Assembly: GCA_963971425.1 (NCBI GenBank)
Contig: OZ020524.1
Span: forward strand, 6,248,417-6,312,416
Reading direction: 5' to 3'
Length of the DNA stretch: 64,000 nt
DNA from: Bryoerythrophyllum caledonicum
Lineage: Eukaryota; Streptophyta; Bryopsida; Pottiales; Pottiaceae
The notes under the pieces are model-generated. The model ran no database searches. It worked only from the letters and a program-made list of their open reading frames with translations, and had not been told where the DNA came from. The position numbers and the translations under genes were made by a program. This document shows positions 9,924 through 22,429 of the stretch, piece by piece. How positions within the stretch are numbered: the stretch's first letter is position 1; the number at the start of each line of letters is the position of its first letter.

Positions 9924-12723
9924 TTGAAGATGGATGAATGTTCATATGATGGTGTAGTGCAAGTTCCACCTACTTTGCCTCCAGGTGTTGCTACATGTTT
10001 GGGAGTTCCTCATGCGTTGTGGTTCTCAAAGCGCGTTATCCTTAGAAACACAGCTAGGACTGATGTTGGAATTGGACTATGCCAGAGTGTTGATTCTGGA
10101 TTTTTTCCTGAAACTGGTGGTCAGCCACTTGGAGATGATCATGTTGCTATTCTAATTGCCGAATGCTTAGACGAGGATGAAATTCCATTGAATTGGATGT
10201 TTGCCCTCCAAGCATGGCTAACTTGACAGGTCTTTCTTTGTAATGTGAGTTTGTATAACCAAGAGCAAACTAGCATTTACAATGCAGCTCTTAAAGTATT
10301 TTGTCGCAGACCTAGAGTAGGTATTTGATAGTACAAAATCAATTGTTGGAGGGTAGAGGGTCCTTCCCGACCGAAGAAGGAAGTACTTTTTATTACACAA
10401 TCGAACTACTCCGTAGCCAACACCATTTGTTGTCCAAAAAATTGTATTCAACAATTTCCGTAGTTCAATTTTTGTACTTCGCTCCCAAATTTACCGTGAC
10501 ATTGGAGGTGTTTTCTTTCATAAACATGTTTAGCTTGATGTTCATAGGCAGGTCCACATGGATTCCAATGGCAACCATGTGGTGATGCTTGATGGAATTG
10601 ATGTATGCCAAGATGCATGGTATACTATCAAGGGGGTTAGCCGAGCCACATTCTACCGGTACAAACGAGAAGCAAAGGATGGGATGCGGGCGGAGGCAGA
10701 CGACAATACTGGTACAAAGAAGCCTCGAACTCATACCCCACAGGCAATTACTACTCTTTATGATATACTTGATGATGTTGTTGATCACAGTCCTAATAAG
10801 ACAACTACACTTGGCACTGGGGAGAAGGTTGTCTCCAAACACCTTCCTGCCTCTTTTCAATGGAGTGCAGTGTTGCCCAAAGTAAATGAGGTGAATGTCG
10901 AGTTTGGCCTTCAACCAATATCTTTTTCATGTCTTTGTTGAAATCGGAGCTCTGAGTTTGAACAATACTCTACAAAGAAGCTTGGCGACAACTTTGCCTG
11001 CTGCGGAAGATGCGACCAACTCAAGCAATTAAAGAAGGCTTGCACACGGAGGTCCTCTGCATACAAAATGTGGGAAGTCAAATTGCAGTTACATCAGGCC
11101 TCTCAACAGACTCATCGTATTTTATATTATAGGAACCGAAAGAACTCGGAAGAAAAACCTAATGAGGTTCTGTGCGTCATCCATGATAAAATGGATCATA
11201 GCAAAACCGCATCTCCCCATATCTCTCACAAGAATAAAGCAATGGAGTCCTTTATGAAACTATCTGTGGCCGTAACTGGAATGATTGGGCATGGACATGG
11301 AAATGTTCGTTATGCCCATTATAGTCTTGACATCTTCCCATGGACTCAAACCACACTGTTGGATCCATTGCGAAGTTACTTCGGGAGTTAGAGAGCCCAC
11401 CGGTGTATTCTTCTCGTGAATTATTTACCGGAGGAAGAGCTTCTCCTATCTCTGAGGTTGTGCTTGCGGATGCTAACGTGTGTCTTGGATCCCTTGCTGC
11501 TCCACCGGTTGAACATGTTCCTACGAAACAATTACCACCAATTCTCCAAATGCAGTTGGATAATGCCACAGGGGACAATAAAAATAAATTTATGTTTGTT
11601 TTTTTTCCTTCCTTGTTCATATGGGTATTTTCTATGAAGTGTATGTCAACTTCTTACTTATTGGTCATACTCATGAGGATATAGATGCAATGTTTGGGAG
11701 ATGGAGTTCTAAACTCAAGTCAAATAGCTATCCAACGATCTCACTCTTGATGAAATCATTCATGGATGCTGAGAATAAGCCATTTATTCCACACCTCATT
11801 GAAGCGGTGCCCGACTTCAAGGGCTTTTAAGAAGGATATTTGTGCATTGGCAAAGAGGCCTTACGGGTCACACAAAGGGCCAACAATTCAAGTTCTACAA
11901 GGGCTCAGATGGATTGCCAAAGATGCACTACAAAATTCTTTGTATAAATAGGGATTGGTTGCCCGAGGAGAATGGAGGAATTCAGCTGTGGAAAGTGACG
12001 GCGGATGGTAGGCGAATTTTGCCTTGTGGACAGCGGCTTCCTTTCATTCCGCGACATCATGAGAATTATGATGAGGTTCTGAAGGATATCTCTGGGTTTC
12101 TAAATCTTTGGGAATCTATGGCTAACGAGGATGTCTCTGGTGAATATAGGAGGAAGAGCGAGTATATTATATACTATTGGAGAGGTGTTAAGGCTGCTCT
12201 CGAGGTGCCTTTGGAAGAATCGCCACTCCTACGAGAGGGATTCTGGCCACTATTTAGATATGCTCCATCTATGGTGGATGAATATGAGATTGATGGATCA
12301 TTGATGGAGGAGTATGCAAAGGACCCTCCATTCATTGTCCCTCTCCATCGTTTCCGGTTGGTAAAGATGTGTACGAGGGCTATGTACTTGTGGTGCGTTC
12401 TGTTGATGGGGATTTCCGTCCATTTTGGATTGCCTTGGCATTGACTAATCCACATCCGGATTGTGAACATTCTCATGAGATTAAAATGCAATACTACAAA
12501 CTTGCATCCCAACATCATGTGGACTTGGAAATGTATCAAGGGTGGAATTCTAGTCATGGGAATGATTGGGTTGAAGAAACTCAATCTGAACCAAATCTGG
12601 GTATACACAGATTGTATTTTAACGGCTTGGAAGCCTAGGTTGCGTGGAAACACAAGCCCCTCTAGATTAAAAATTCCAAAATCACAAGTGGATATAATCA
12701 AGGCATCTTTAGCTCAATATTAG
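9924..12723 (+). pseudogene. DUF7869-like, transposase-related protein, frameshifted
   Basis: Fragments in changing frames make up one decayed gene of roughly 850 residues. In order: a start MKMDECSYDG (9924); a block from 10558; a Cys-rich piece CCGRCDQLKQLKKA (about 11000); VIHDKMDHSKTASPH (about 11180); QLDNATGDNKNK (about 11551); GHTHEDIDAMFGRW (about 11663); and a C-terminal part (11842-12723) including PFWIALAL. The D..DHSK, LDN..NKN and GHTHEDID motifs are those I associate with the plant family DUF7869, whose acidic residues suggest an RNase H-like (DDE-type) fold. Frameshifts are evident near 11340, in the T-run near 11598, near 11835 and near 12365. Family from memory of motifs; transposase function is inference. 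Confidence 0.7.
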
Positions 12724-14339
12724 ATTTCAATGAGGTTTGTGGTTTTTGGGAACTGGAGTTATTTTACCAATATAAAATAGGTGGGGGTGAATGTTCTTAT
12801 ATGGATTTTTGTTCTTCCGGACTCGATATCCTATTGAGTATGCAGTGAACTTGTATCTGTATGATGGAATTGTAGACTTTGAATGTGCGCATAGCATATT
12901 TGTAGATAGAATTAGATTAGTGTTTGTAGTTCCATATAGTGATGTATTGTGTTGCTTTCAATATTATACAACGGAGCCAAGAATTTTCTTGCATTATTGA
13001 TGGATAAATGGCGGTCCACGTTGTGAGTGTCATTAATTGTGCATTTATCCTTGATGCATCAATACTTTCTATTGATAGCAATTATTGAATGGATTGCTAC
13101 ACTACATGCTAATTTTTCAATGCTAGATATTTCAAAGACCTTGTTGTTTGGAAATAGTATAATCTCTTGAAATTGGTAGTTATCTCTCTTTCAAATGAAA
13201 AGATATGCATTCTAGGAGGAATTTAAATGAGTGAATATGTGTATTTTAGTCCAGTTTGGAACCCTACTAGGGGTTCTCAAATTTATTGCCGCTTATATTT
13301 TCATGGAGTAATTTTATTCTTGCAATGATATTTTTTTTGGATGTATTAGTTTTTCTTAGGTAATATGCTCCATATCTTAGTACATTTTTTATTACCTATT
13401 ACCTATACACACACAATTAAATATGATATTCAATTTCATACAAAATGAATTCAACAATCCATGATATGGCTAGAATATTTAGCATTTTCAATCAAGATTG
13501 AGTCTCAATTTAATACATAGTCTCAATTTAATGAAATAAGAAACTGACTAAAATTAGACACCATTACAAATTGAGACTATGAAATGTCTCATTTTAATGA
13601 ATATGGTGTTACTACAACATATCATTGTTCAATCTCAACAATGATTCATTCCATTTTGAATTGGTCCTGTCCATTCCTTTTACCCTTCAAGGACAAGGTG
13701 GCTATGGATAATGGGAGGATTACAAGCATGATAGCTTATGTAGAATATCATCTATTACATTTGTATATTTCTTGTCATCTATAGCCACCTTGTCCTTAAA
13801 AAGTTAATTACACATGTTTGTTGCTTTTCATCGACGGTCATTGGTTTTTTTTTCATCAATTTTGTTTTAAGAGATCAAGACTCACTTGGGTTTCTCAAAG
13901 ATATCCAAATTGAAGGCTATTCTAACATTGGTTGAACAATGCCATGGACTTTGGTGGTTGTTGAACTTGTAGTGGCTTTTAGCCGTTTCATTGAACAAAT
14001 TTATGATGGCTACTACACAACACATCCTATAGGATCGAAGTGCGTTAAGAACTTAAAATCAAGATAAAATACCAAAGATTGTTGTATAACAACCTTCATT
14101 GTAGTATGCAAATTCTTGACAATCCTTATATAGTGGTTAAACGCTTGCACATTACTTAATCCTTTGGCTAATAAGAAGTATACACATTTGATGGAGTTCA
14201 ATTATGGATATGAATAGGATAAATATAGGATGTAAGCATGATGAAAATGCAACATTGTGCTTCTTACATTGTGTACACAATATTGATGATATAGATATAG
14301 ACAATAGAAGACGAACAAATGATATACTAGATGTTCCTT
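12724..14339. other. AT-rich intergenic tract; contains a perfect 17-bp inverted repeat
   Basis: No credible gene. Bases 13689-13705 (AAGGACAAGGTGGCTAT) and 13781-13797 are perfect reverse complements across a 75-base loop. Repeated GTCTCAATTTAAT-type words occur at 13500-13600. Otherwise featureless. Confidence 0.55.
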
Positions 14340-14800
14340 CAACATTTTAGTGCCTAGGCAACCTAAATGAAATTAGTACAATAGGCTGGAAAGTGGATTT
14401 CCAAATAGGAATTACAGCTAGAGCTAGAGCTACCACATATATTTCCTCTTTGAAACCAATTGAAGACACATTCAAAATTTGAGTTGCCTCCATTTAAAGC
14501 ACTTTCAAAAACATTGACACCATTGCTATTTAGTCAGCCATGTCTATTCTCCTCTATAAGAGAAGACTAGAAAACAACCAACCCCTATCCAAGCCATATT
14601 ACTCAAGAACAAAAATAAACCCCTTCTCAAGTGGCTTGTTTGAGCTTATTATTCTATAGTGTCTACCCTCGAGAGGAATAAGTAGTTCCATACTACTAAC
14701 CATTGTCTAGTAGGCATTGCTTTAGTTGCGGAACGAACATACACTTCATTGACGCCCACCTCCTCTAGATACCGAAGCTCTTCTTCTTCATCTTGCCTAG
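14340..14800 (+). pseudogene. LINE 3' fragment (copy 3), heavily 5'-truncated
   Basis: Translation in one frame gives LNEISTIGWKVDFQIGITA near 14355-14420, matching the post-RNase H tail of the main LINE copy (LDEISTLGWKVDPLIVITA) and of copy 1. The downstream block with GGAACGAACA (about 14729) and a 3' end TCTTCTTCTTCATCTT (about 14776) also match the other copies. Only the last few hundred bases of the LINE are present, as expected from early termination of reverse transcription. Several stops; not functional. Confidence 0.75.
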
Positions 14801-15179
14801 ACAACTGGTTTCTTTTAAGTGGACAAATCTTCATTTTGCATAAAACATATGAAGAACTAGATTGTGAATTGTGACATATGAACTTGCACATACATTAGAC
14901 ATAGACTTTGTACATTTAAATGATAATTTGGAATTCTATAATTTTTCAAGAAAAAACGTGGGAGTATATTACCAAATTCATCAAATACACTCAAATGCAA
15001 ATATTGTGCTACATACTATGTATTTCTTCACAAACATGGAAAACGATTCTTCTTCAATTCTTGATAGAAAATTGTCTCTAAGAGAATATATGATGTTTTT
15101 TGGACATTGGTTTCTTTGATCCAAATTTGTATAAATATTGGAACATCTTTGTATACAGTCCAAGTAGGCTTCAGAGGAA
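14801..15179. other. Intergenic, nothing recognised
   Basis: AT-rich; short open frames on both strands overlap each other and have no recognisable motifs. Confidence 0.5.
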
Positions 15180-15624
15180 AAATTATTAGAAATCAAGTAT
15201 ATATTATGTTGTAGTAGAAAAAAGAAAATGTAAAAAATACGAAGATCTCTAAGTCTTAGAAGAAGAAGCTTTTTTTGGATTCCTTGAATTACAATGCTTG
15301 AAAAGGTATGACTTTGATTGATGTGCTAGTTTTCTTGACACAAAAGAATTTTCTTTTGACATATTGAAGAAAGGTGATACTTTGTATATGTATGAAAACT
15401 CTTAATGTAAATATGAACTTTTAGATAATTTAATGTGAATGCCCGAAGTCCCGATATTTCTATTTCCTAGGTACTAACTATCAAACCATGAATCCAAAGA
15501 AACTATTAAAAAGAATTTCGCAAAGATCTTCTTATGGACAATGTAGCATAAAATTCTCAAAAGGAAAAAAATATTTTCTCAAATATTAGGAACATGTACA
15601 ATTAATAACAACCCCACGGGGTTG
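15180..15624 (+). mobile_element. TTAA family 1, truncated right half
   Basis: Follows the right half of the 943-bp element at 6146-7088 block by block: GTAGTAGAAAAAA..AAAATGTAAAAAA, TTGACTT-like motif, the TACTAACTATCAAACCA..AATCCAA block, and a degenerate end CCCCACGGGGTTGAA. The left half is absent and the right terminus is mutated, so it is an old relic. Confidence 0.65.
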
Positions 15625-18236
15625 AATAACTCTATACTATTAAATATGTTTTAATCCAAAATATATATAGGACTTGAACAAAGGATGAAATGGGATTCCT
15701 TCAAATTCACAGGATACATGACGTAAAATATGAACCGCAGAGACGTTTTGAAATTGTCAAGGAAGCTATGAATATTAACCGATAAGATTAAAGTCCTGAG
15801 GTAGGGTTTTGCAAATCTAGGGCACAGTTCTAGAAAGGGGATTTTCAATTTGATGTCTTCAAATTATGTTTGAAGATGCGAGTAGGTATAAGGCATGTGG
15901 GAATGTAATTGTTTTTCCTAAAAGAGCTGTAGAACAGAACTTATGCCGGACTCGGTTTTTTTTTAAAGAAGGCAATTCAAAAAGGTTGAATCAAAATGTG
16001 AGATTTATTACACAACTCAATAATATATAACTATGTGAAATTCTCAAAAAATAAAACGTTTGATAGTGTTCAAAGTGCAGTCCAAGAAGAATCATGTTTG
16101 TTGGACACAATGCAAAAACATTTATAAACAGTTCCTTTGTTTCCACAAAAAAAGTGGAGATTTTGACTTTCTTACCATTTTATTTTTTATACAACAAAAA
16201 GAAATTGAAACGTTTGTTTTCACCGTTTGGATTTGCAGAAGGTAAGAAAACAAATTTGTAAAAAAATACAATGGTTTTGGTCATTTCTTGAATCACCGCA
16301 CCTTTCACAATCTTTTTGAAAATGAAGAAATCTCTAATTACTCCAAGGGGGTCTGTAAACCGTAAAATCCACTCACAAAACACCCAAGACTCACACAAGT
16401 CTCCATATGATTCTAAATTCTTCCCGGGATGGTCTAGCGTCTAGTGTTTAGGTAATTTAATATAATTATCACTTAAAATATGTCTCTTGTAACAAAACTT
16501 AAAGCTAGAATGCATTCATTTAAAGGTTTTTGGGTTAAACAATTTACACTCTTAAAGAATTGGAAATTTCAATGTTGACCCAAGATGAAGAGTGATTGCG
16601 ACAAAGAGCCTTGCTCTTTGTCTTTCTTGTGTGTGCCCAACCTCTAACTAAGCCTTGCTAGGCTTATCGAACTTGTCCATTGTTGTAGCTCATTGCTTCG
16701 TTCCTTCATTATTTGGTTGATTATTAATTCATTAATTACCTCAAGCAATTAGTGCTCCTTTCTTCAACCGCGTCCGCCCACTGCTAAACTTCAAGCTCTA
16801 AGTGGATTCTACAATCAAACACATTAACTTAAACAATTCCACTTGTTAGAAGTTTATTCAAAAATAGTTCTCCTTGACTTCTCTATACTAATCTATTCAC
16901 TTTCAATCAAATACTATTGATTATTCTTAAACTTTAAGTAATTGCATTCTTTTTAAAATAATTCTACATTTTAATGCAGTTAACTCTTAAGTTTTAAGTA
17001 ATCCACTTCATAACAAGAATTCTTAAATTCAATTTATATTCTTTTCAAAGAATCTTAAACAACAACTGTATTCAATTTTGAAGTTCACTTTATTATCTTC
17101 TAATGCAACTTATTCTATAAGTTCAACATTAAATCTTCTTAAATTGCTCAACAATTCTAGGTAACACAATTAAAAAAATTATATTTTTTTAATTGTTAAG
17201 ACTCACTTTCACACGTCACATGTGCAAAGTTTACTTAACCAATTAAAATCAATAAAATTTACACAATAATATTTATTAACTCAATAATCTTACAACCATT
17301 TGCAAGAAATTCTTTACTAGCTCCAAGCTAGGACTCATAGTTGCTACTTCAATGTGGTGAATTCAAAAATGAATTCCTACTCCACTTAAGCTAAAACTAT
17401 GAAGAGCCACAACTCTTTCTTAAAAGGTTTTTCCCTTTCCTTCCACCCTTTCAAGTTTTGCTTTAGTCCTTTCAACTAATTAAAAGGTGGGACTATTCTT
17501 TAAGTCCTTTTCCTTATTCCTTTCACACTAACTACTATTCCCTTTGAAATATTTTAATATTTTTAAATATTATTAAAAATTTACTTTAACTTTTACTATC
17601 ACTAACTACCTTTCAAATTATTTTGACTCTATTAAAGCTATAATTTTTGAGAAACGCTAATTTTGACATTTTGGCTCTATAGGGTCCCATCTAATTAATT
17701 TTAGACACTTAATCATCTTTATAGTTTTTTTTAATTGAACAATAAAAAAATAGGGGGGTTTTTGCTCGACAAATTGGTGCCTGCTTGAGGGGCCCACTCG
17801 TCTTCAATGCAAGGACTAGGTTTATTGTCCGGGTCCAAGGCCTACGAATTGTGCATAAAACCTTCCTCACCCACTGTACACAAAACGTTCTTTTATTTTT
17901 ATACACCAAACATCTACAGGTGAAAAAAATTAAGTTACCATCTTTACTTCAAATACATCTTGTACAACCCCACCTTCCACAATTTTTTTGGAAATGCTTG
18001 AGTCCTTCAATACTTGTAAGAGTTGGTTCACAAGGACTTTACACCATGTACACGGTAATGGTATAAAATTTAGATTTTATTTAATACAAAGATTTGACAC
18101 CATGTGGAGTGAACTGTAAAATTGAGCTGATCCGCTTAACGCAAGGAACAAAAATGGCTTTTCTTTGCATTAAGTGAACATTACAGTCCTCTTGCTACAA
18201 TCTCTCATATTCCTTTGACATGGTCTTGCCGTTGAT
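15625..18236. other. AT-rich intergenic tract without genes
   Basis: No open frame with recognisable motifs, no RNA gene seen. From 16.5 to 17.6 kb the sequence is rich in TTCAA/TTAAA words. A slightly GC-richer patch at 17750-17880 has no identifiable content. Confidence 0.5.
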
Positions 18237-20377
18237 TCATTGAGCAATTTGAGCCGTTGCATACTCTTTCAAATTCTTTAAGTACTTGGGAATATTTTGG
18301 ATATCAACATTGTGTCTGTTTAAGTATGCAACTTTAAGATCCACCCACCACCTTCTCCGCAAAGTCTCTACCATTGTCTCCGCATCGGTGAACGTGTACA
18401 GTGACCGCATGAATTTGGTTGATGCTGTTGTCATGCCCCAATCAAATACTTCGCTGTACACTCGCGATTCATCTTTTGGAAAATGGACAAGGATATTGTC
18501 TGGAGAGAAATCGTTGTGAAGGTTGTCGCTCTTTTGTACTCCATTCTTTATATGAAACAATGCCCGTGTAAGCTCAATATGTTTTTAACAAAAACGAACT
18601 ACACTAAAAGTTTCATTTAGTGTAGTGGACACTAAATACGAAACCATACACTAATTGTCAACTACGCAATTAGTGTAGTGACAAAATAGTACACTAAATG
18701 TGAACTACTACACTATTTGTGAACTTTTGTAAAGATTGGAATATTAACTTTTTTACTCGTGCACGTTTAGTGTATTGAAAGTAGAAGAGAATTATGTGTA
18801 CAAAAAGGTCAAGAAGAGAAAAAATAAAACTCACGAAGAAAAAATTGGAAAAAACAACAATTGGGAAAAAACAACAATTAGGGAAAAACAACAATTTGGG
18901 AAAACAACAAATAGGAAAAAACAACATTTTTGCGAAAACAACAATTAGGAAAAAACAATTAGGAAAAAACAACATTTTTGAAAAAAACAAGAACTAGGGC
19001 AAAACATCAATTCGGGGAAAAAAGGCAACTTACCTTTTGAAAAGGTAAACTTTTGTAAAAAATAAGCTTTTCCAAATGTAAAGATTTGAAAAAGTAAAGA
19101 TTTGAAAAAGTAAATGTTTGAAAAGTAAACTTTTGAAAAAATAAACATTTGAAAAAGTAAACTTTTGAAAAAGTAAACTTTTGAAAAAGTAAAGTTTGAA
19201 AAAGTAAATGTTCGGAAAAGTAAAATTTGAAAAAGTAAACTTTTTAAGAAGTAAAACTTGAAAAAGTAATCTCTTGAAAAAGTAAGCTTTTAAAAAATTT
19301 AATTTCCATAAAGTGTACTCCGATAAAGTAATTTTTGATAAAGTAAATTTTGATCGAATAATTTTTTGAAAAAGTACACTTGTTTGCAATTAGTACACTA
19401 TTTGTCAACTTGTTCGCAATTAGTGTACTAAGGTAAGTACACTATTCGTGCCATTACACTAAATGAAACTTTTAGTGTAGTTGATGGGCTCGAATAATCT
19501 CACCATCTGGATGATTTTCATATCATAGATGTATGTACACGTTCTCACCATACTGGAAGTCGCGATTGAGCATCTCTTGTATCGTCTCCCTATTCCACCA
19601 ATACGCATACTTTTCGTGTCTTGAGGCATCGATGGCTGAAAATCGTATGACGCGGGGGTGTGGAATTCTCACTGCCATTGATTCATTCAAGTATTCCATT
19701 TTTGCTATGTCCGATCTTGTTTGCGCTTGGTTGGACAATTTTGCAGCAAACCCCTAGAACGGTTCAATGCCAAGGGCTTCTCGAATCCAATTTTTTTGAA
19801 TGGTGGCATATCCACATTTCCTAGATATGTTGTCCACTGCAATCACTCTTGCTGTTGCAGGAATTGCAATCAGGTGCACCATTCAAACTTGTTCTTCCTA
19901 TTTTTCCTCCTCAAAGTTCCACCAGTCCATAGATCTACGCTTGTTTCGATTTTTAGAAAATGACTTCAATAGAGCGAGAAACAAATCCGCCTTCAGAACC
20001 ACCCCATTGAAAGCTTCGCCACCTCCTTGATGTTCTCTCCCGTATTTCGCCAGCAAGTTCTTTGAATTCCATAGTGCATCATGCACACTACTATCTAGAA
20101 ACTTCAAATACCCCCGCTTTTAAGTCTCGGCGATCCACTCCGGCACATGCAGCGCATCCATCATGTACAGTGAGATCTCAATCTTAAATTTGTCGAGGCT
20201 TTCAACACGATATCTCACCTACTTGCTCTTCAAAGCTTGTACGGTATTTTTCTCATAGAATCATATAATCAATTCCATGAGAAAATCCTTGCAGCTCTGT
20301 GATGGGATGTCCCGAATAGAGTAGAACTTTGGCGTAGCAAAGTCCGCCACCTTTTGTTTCTTCTTGTTCCTCGGCAT
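18237..20377 (-). pseudogene. Kinase-like protein relic with HNDFSPDN catalytic loop and DWG, split by an inserted element
   Basis: The reading frame starts at an ATG at 20377 (MPRNKKKQKV) and stays in one frame to 19523 with seven stop codons and no frameshift (20261-20263, 20219-20221, 20120-20122, 19898-19900, 19883-19885, 19754-19756, 19523-19525). After the inserted element at 18599-19481 it resumes at about 18585 with ELTRALFHIKNG, then LHNDFSPDNILVHFP and FDWGMT. These resemble a protein-kinase-like catalytic loop (H-x-D-x-x-x-x-N) and metal-binding DFG, here DWG. No glycine-rich loop or lysine motif was found, so it is at most a fragment or a divergent kinase-like fold. The N-terminal ~270 residues are unrecognised. 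It is non-functional. Confidence 0.5.
18599..19481. mobile_element. Terminal-inverted-repeat element with minisatellite core, nested in the kinase-like relic
   Basis: The left end CTACACTAAAAGTTTCATTT (18599) and the right end (about 19453-19481, ...AAATGAAACTTTTAGTGTAG) are reverse complements over about 27 bp. Just inside, ACACTAATTGT / ACAATTAGTGT words recur several times at both ends (18647-18725, 19385-19445), as subterminal repeats do. The core has two minisatellites: (GGAAAAAACAACAATTA)n at about 18840-18990 and a palindromic unit AAAAAGTAAACTTTTG at about 19030-19380. No transposase. The subterminal repeats suggest a hAT-like non-autonomous element, but a target duplication was not identified. 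Confidence 0.7.
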
Positions 20378-21215
20378 CTTTGTTTGGTGATGAGTTGGAG
20401 CTTCAAAGTTCAAGCTCTCCAAAGTTATTAAAAAACTTTGTAAATTTTGACAAAATCTCCCCCAAAATCAATTTCATTTTTCTTCTCCCAAACATGAGGA
20501 GCCAATGGATGGATTGCGCCAGCCACAACCACTTCACATCCACTCAAAAGTTGAGAGGAGAGAAGAAAAGTAAGGAGAGGAAGGAGGCAGACGACTCTTC
20601 ACAAGGGGCCGGTTGGCCACAAGGCCGTCTATCTCAACAGAGGGCGAAGATCGATGGGGCGAACGGCTTTCACCCGTTCTCCTAATCGGACAGCTGTGAA
20701 GCCCTCCCTTTAAACCGACGGCCGAGATTTTTCATTTTGATTAACTCTAAAATTGTTTTTACCCTAGTTCATACTATATGGCCTCGGTTATTTTTTTTTC
20801 CGCGGGATGTCATTTGGACGCTCCGGCCCTACATGGCGTCAAATTGGTAACTCGGGTTATGCTAGGAAAATACCATAGAAAAATACGTCCCTTTCATTGG
20901 ATGGATCTATAGAGTCAAATTTTTTCCAAACTACCCAAGATTTCCTCAATGTTTCTCCTACAGTGCTATGAAATAATCTTTCAGTATTTTCTTTGTTCTT
21001 CTTACACAAAGCCACCAAATATCAAAATTCTTCATTGGATACCAATATTTGAACAAGCCTTTTTTTAAAAATCCTCTTGAAGTTATTTTCCATGATAATG
21101 TCAAGTTCCCAATCTTGTTTAGCTAATACTTGACAAGCATGCAAGATGTGTTGCCCGTCAATAGGCTCTCACATAACAAGGATTAAAAAAAAATTGTTTT
21201 TTCCTCAAAAGTAAT
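20378..21215. other. Spacer between two minus-strand relics
   Basis: The part at 20550-20880 is GC-richer, with words such as GGCCGTC and CGCTCCGGCC, and could be promoter or 5' region of the kinase-like relic. No ORF with recognisable motifs. Confidence 0.45.
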
Positions 21216-22349
21216 TCATGACATCCTATTCAAACATTTTGGAAAATCGAATTTTGTCTTCTCAATATTGAAGACATAAGGTTCCGTAGAATTAAGAAGA
21301 AGATACTCCATGGGACGTAAAGTCATCATATTTACTTCTGAGATTGCAATCTCCTTCAACCGCTTAAAGGCAACCTCCGCATTTAGAATATTTAAGATCC
21401 TTTGATTAGTTAATATGTTGCAAGCTAGACAAACTTGTGCAACATTGACGCTAAAATAGTGATCTCTTTCAAATATGTACGTGCTTTCAATATCGTATGA
21501 AGAGGGTATCAACAACTTTTCCTTGTGTCCTGATAGTGGCGTAGCCAAAGTTTTTGAAACCAACACATTACTACAAGAACCACTAACATTCCGCCGTGGG
21601 TTGATTTGCGATGCCTCCAAGTCAAGCTACAATAAGCCTATGTTGGCGCTTGATGATGCCTCACCACATCTTGATTGAGAGAATCTGGACACCTATTGCT
21701 TCTTCCAAGGTGGAGGTACCGTTTTGAATACTGGTGCAATGGCATTCATTGAACTTTGTTGACGTTGATTGAATGAAAATCCTTCATTGAAAACAACATC
21801 TTCATCATCCTCCCTAGGCAAATAGTTTTTTTAGGCATTTGAGGAAGAAGAAGCTATGATGCTTCTTTCATAGTTCTTCATATACAACTTCAAAGAATGT
21901 TTTTCATCAATTGTCATTGCCTGGACTGCATCTAATATACGGGTCCTCACATCTTGCTTTGCATCGGTCATTTTGTCCCACCATTTCTTATACTTCGACA
22001 ATCCCCCAAACTTCAATTCTTCCAAAACATCGGGAAAGCGGAATATGTTTTGTCGCTTCAAAATGAAGGAAGATGCTTCTCCAACCTTTGCTCCTCGCAT
22101 GAAAACCTCACACAAGCCCTCTCCACCATCTTCTTTGATCTCAACAACCTTAAAAACCTTGCCAATTGCATGTGTTAATCCAGACCAAACACAGTTTATA
22201 GTATAGCATGCGTAATCAAAGATGTATAGCAAGAGGTGCTCATCATTGCAAGATATCCGCTATCCATATTCATTAAAAAAGTCCACTTTTAGTCGATCCT
22301 TTTAGTACTCCTAGGCCATTTCAAAATATCCAACCTCAAAAATATATAC
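21216..22349 (-). pseudogene. Unrecognised protein relic kept in one frame with several stops
   Basis: A single reading frame can be followed from about 22349 (VYIFEVGYFEMA) to a stop at 21216 with no frameshift, interrupted by stops including 22260-22262, 21831-21833, 21693-21695 and 21627-21629. Notable stretches are LLLYIFDYACYTINCVWSGL, EVFMRGAKVGEASSFIL, GLSKYKKWWDKM and NAEVAFKRLKEIAISE. I do not recognise the family. It lies 0.8 kb upstream of the kinase-like relic on the same strand and has decayed in the same style, so both could derive from one multi-domain or mobile gene. Not functional. Confidence 0.45.
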
Positions 22350-22429
22350 ATCTTTTTAAGAAAGTGCCAACAAACAAATGTAGAAAATGGAATAACGTGA
22401 ATCCACACACCCACATAATTCAAAACATT

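Noticed and set aside
18945-19389. Phe/Lys-rich small proteins
   Set aside because: They are encoded by the AAAAAGTAAACTTTTG and AAAAAACAACAATT minisatellites.
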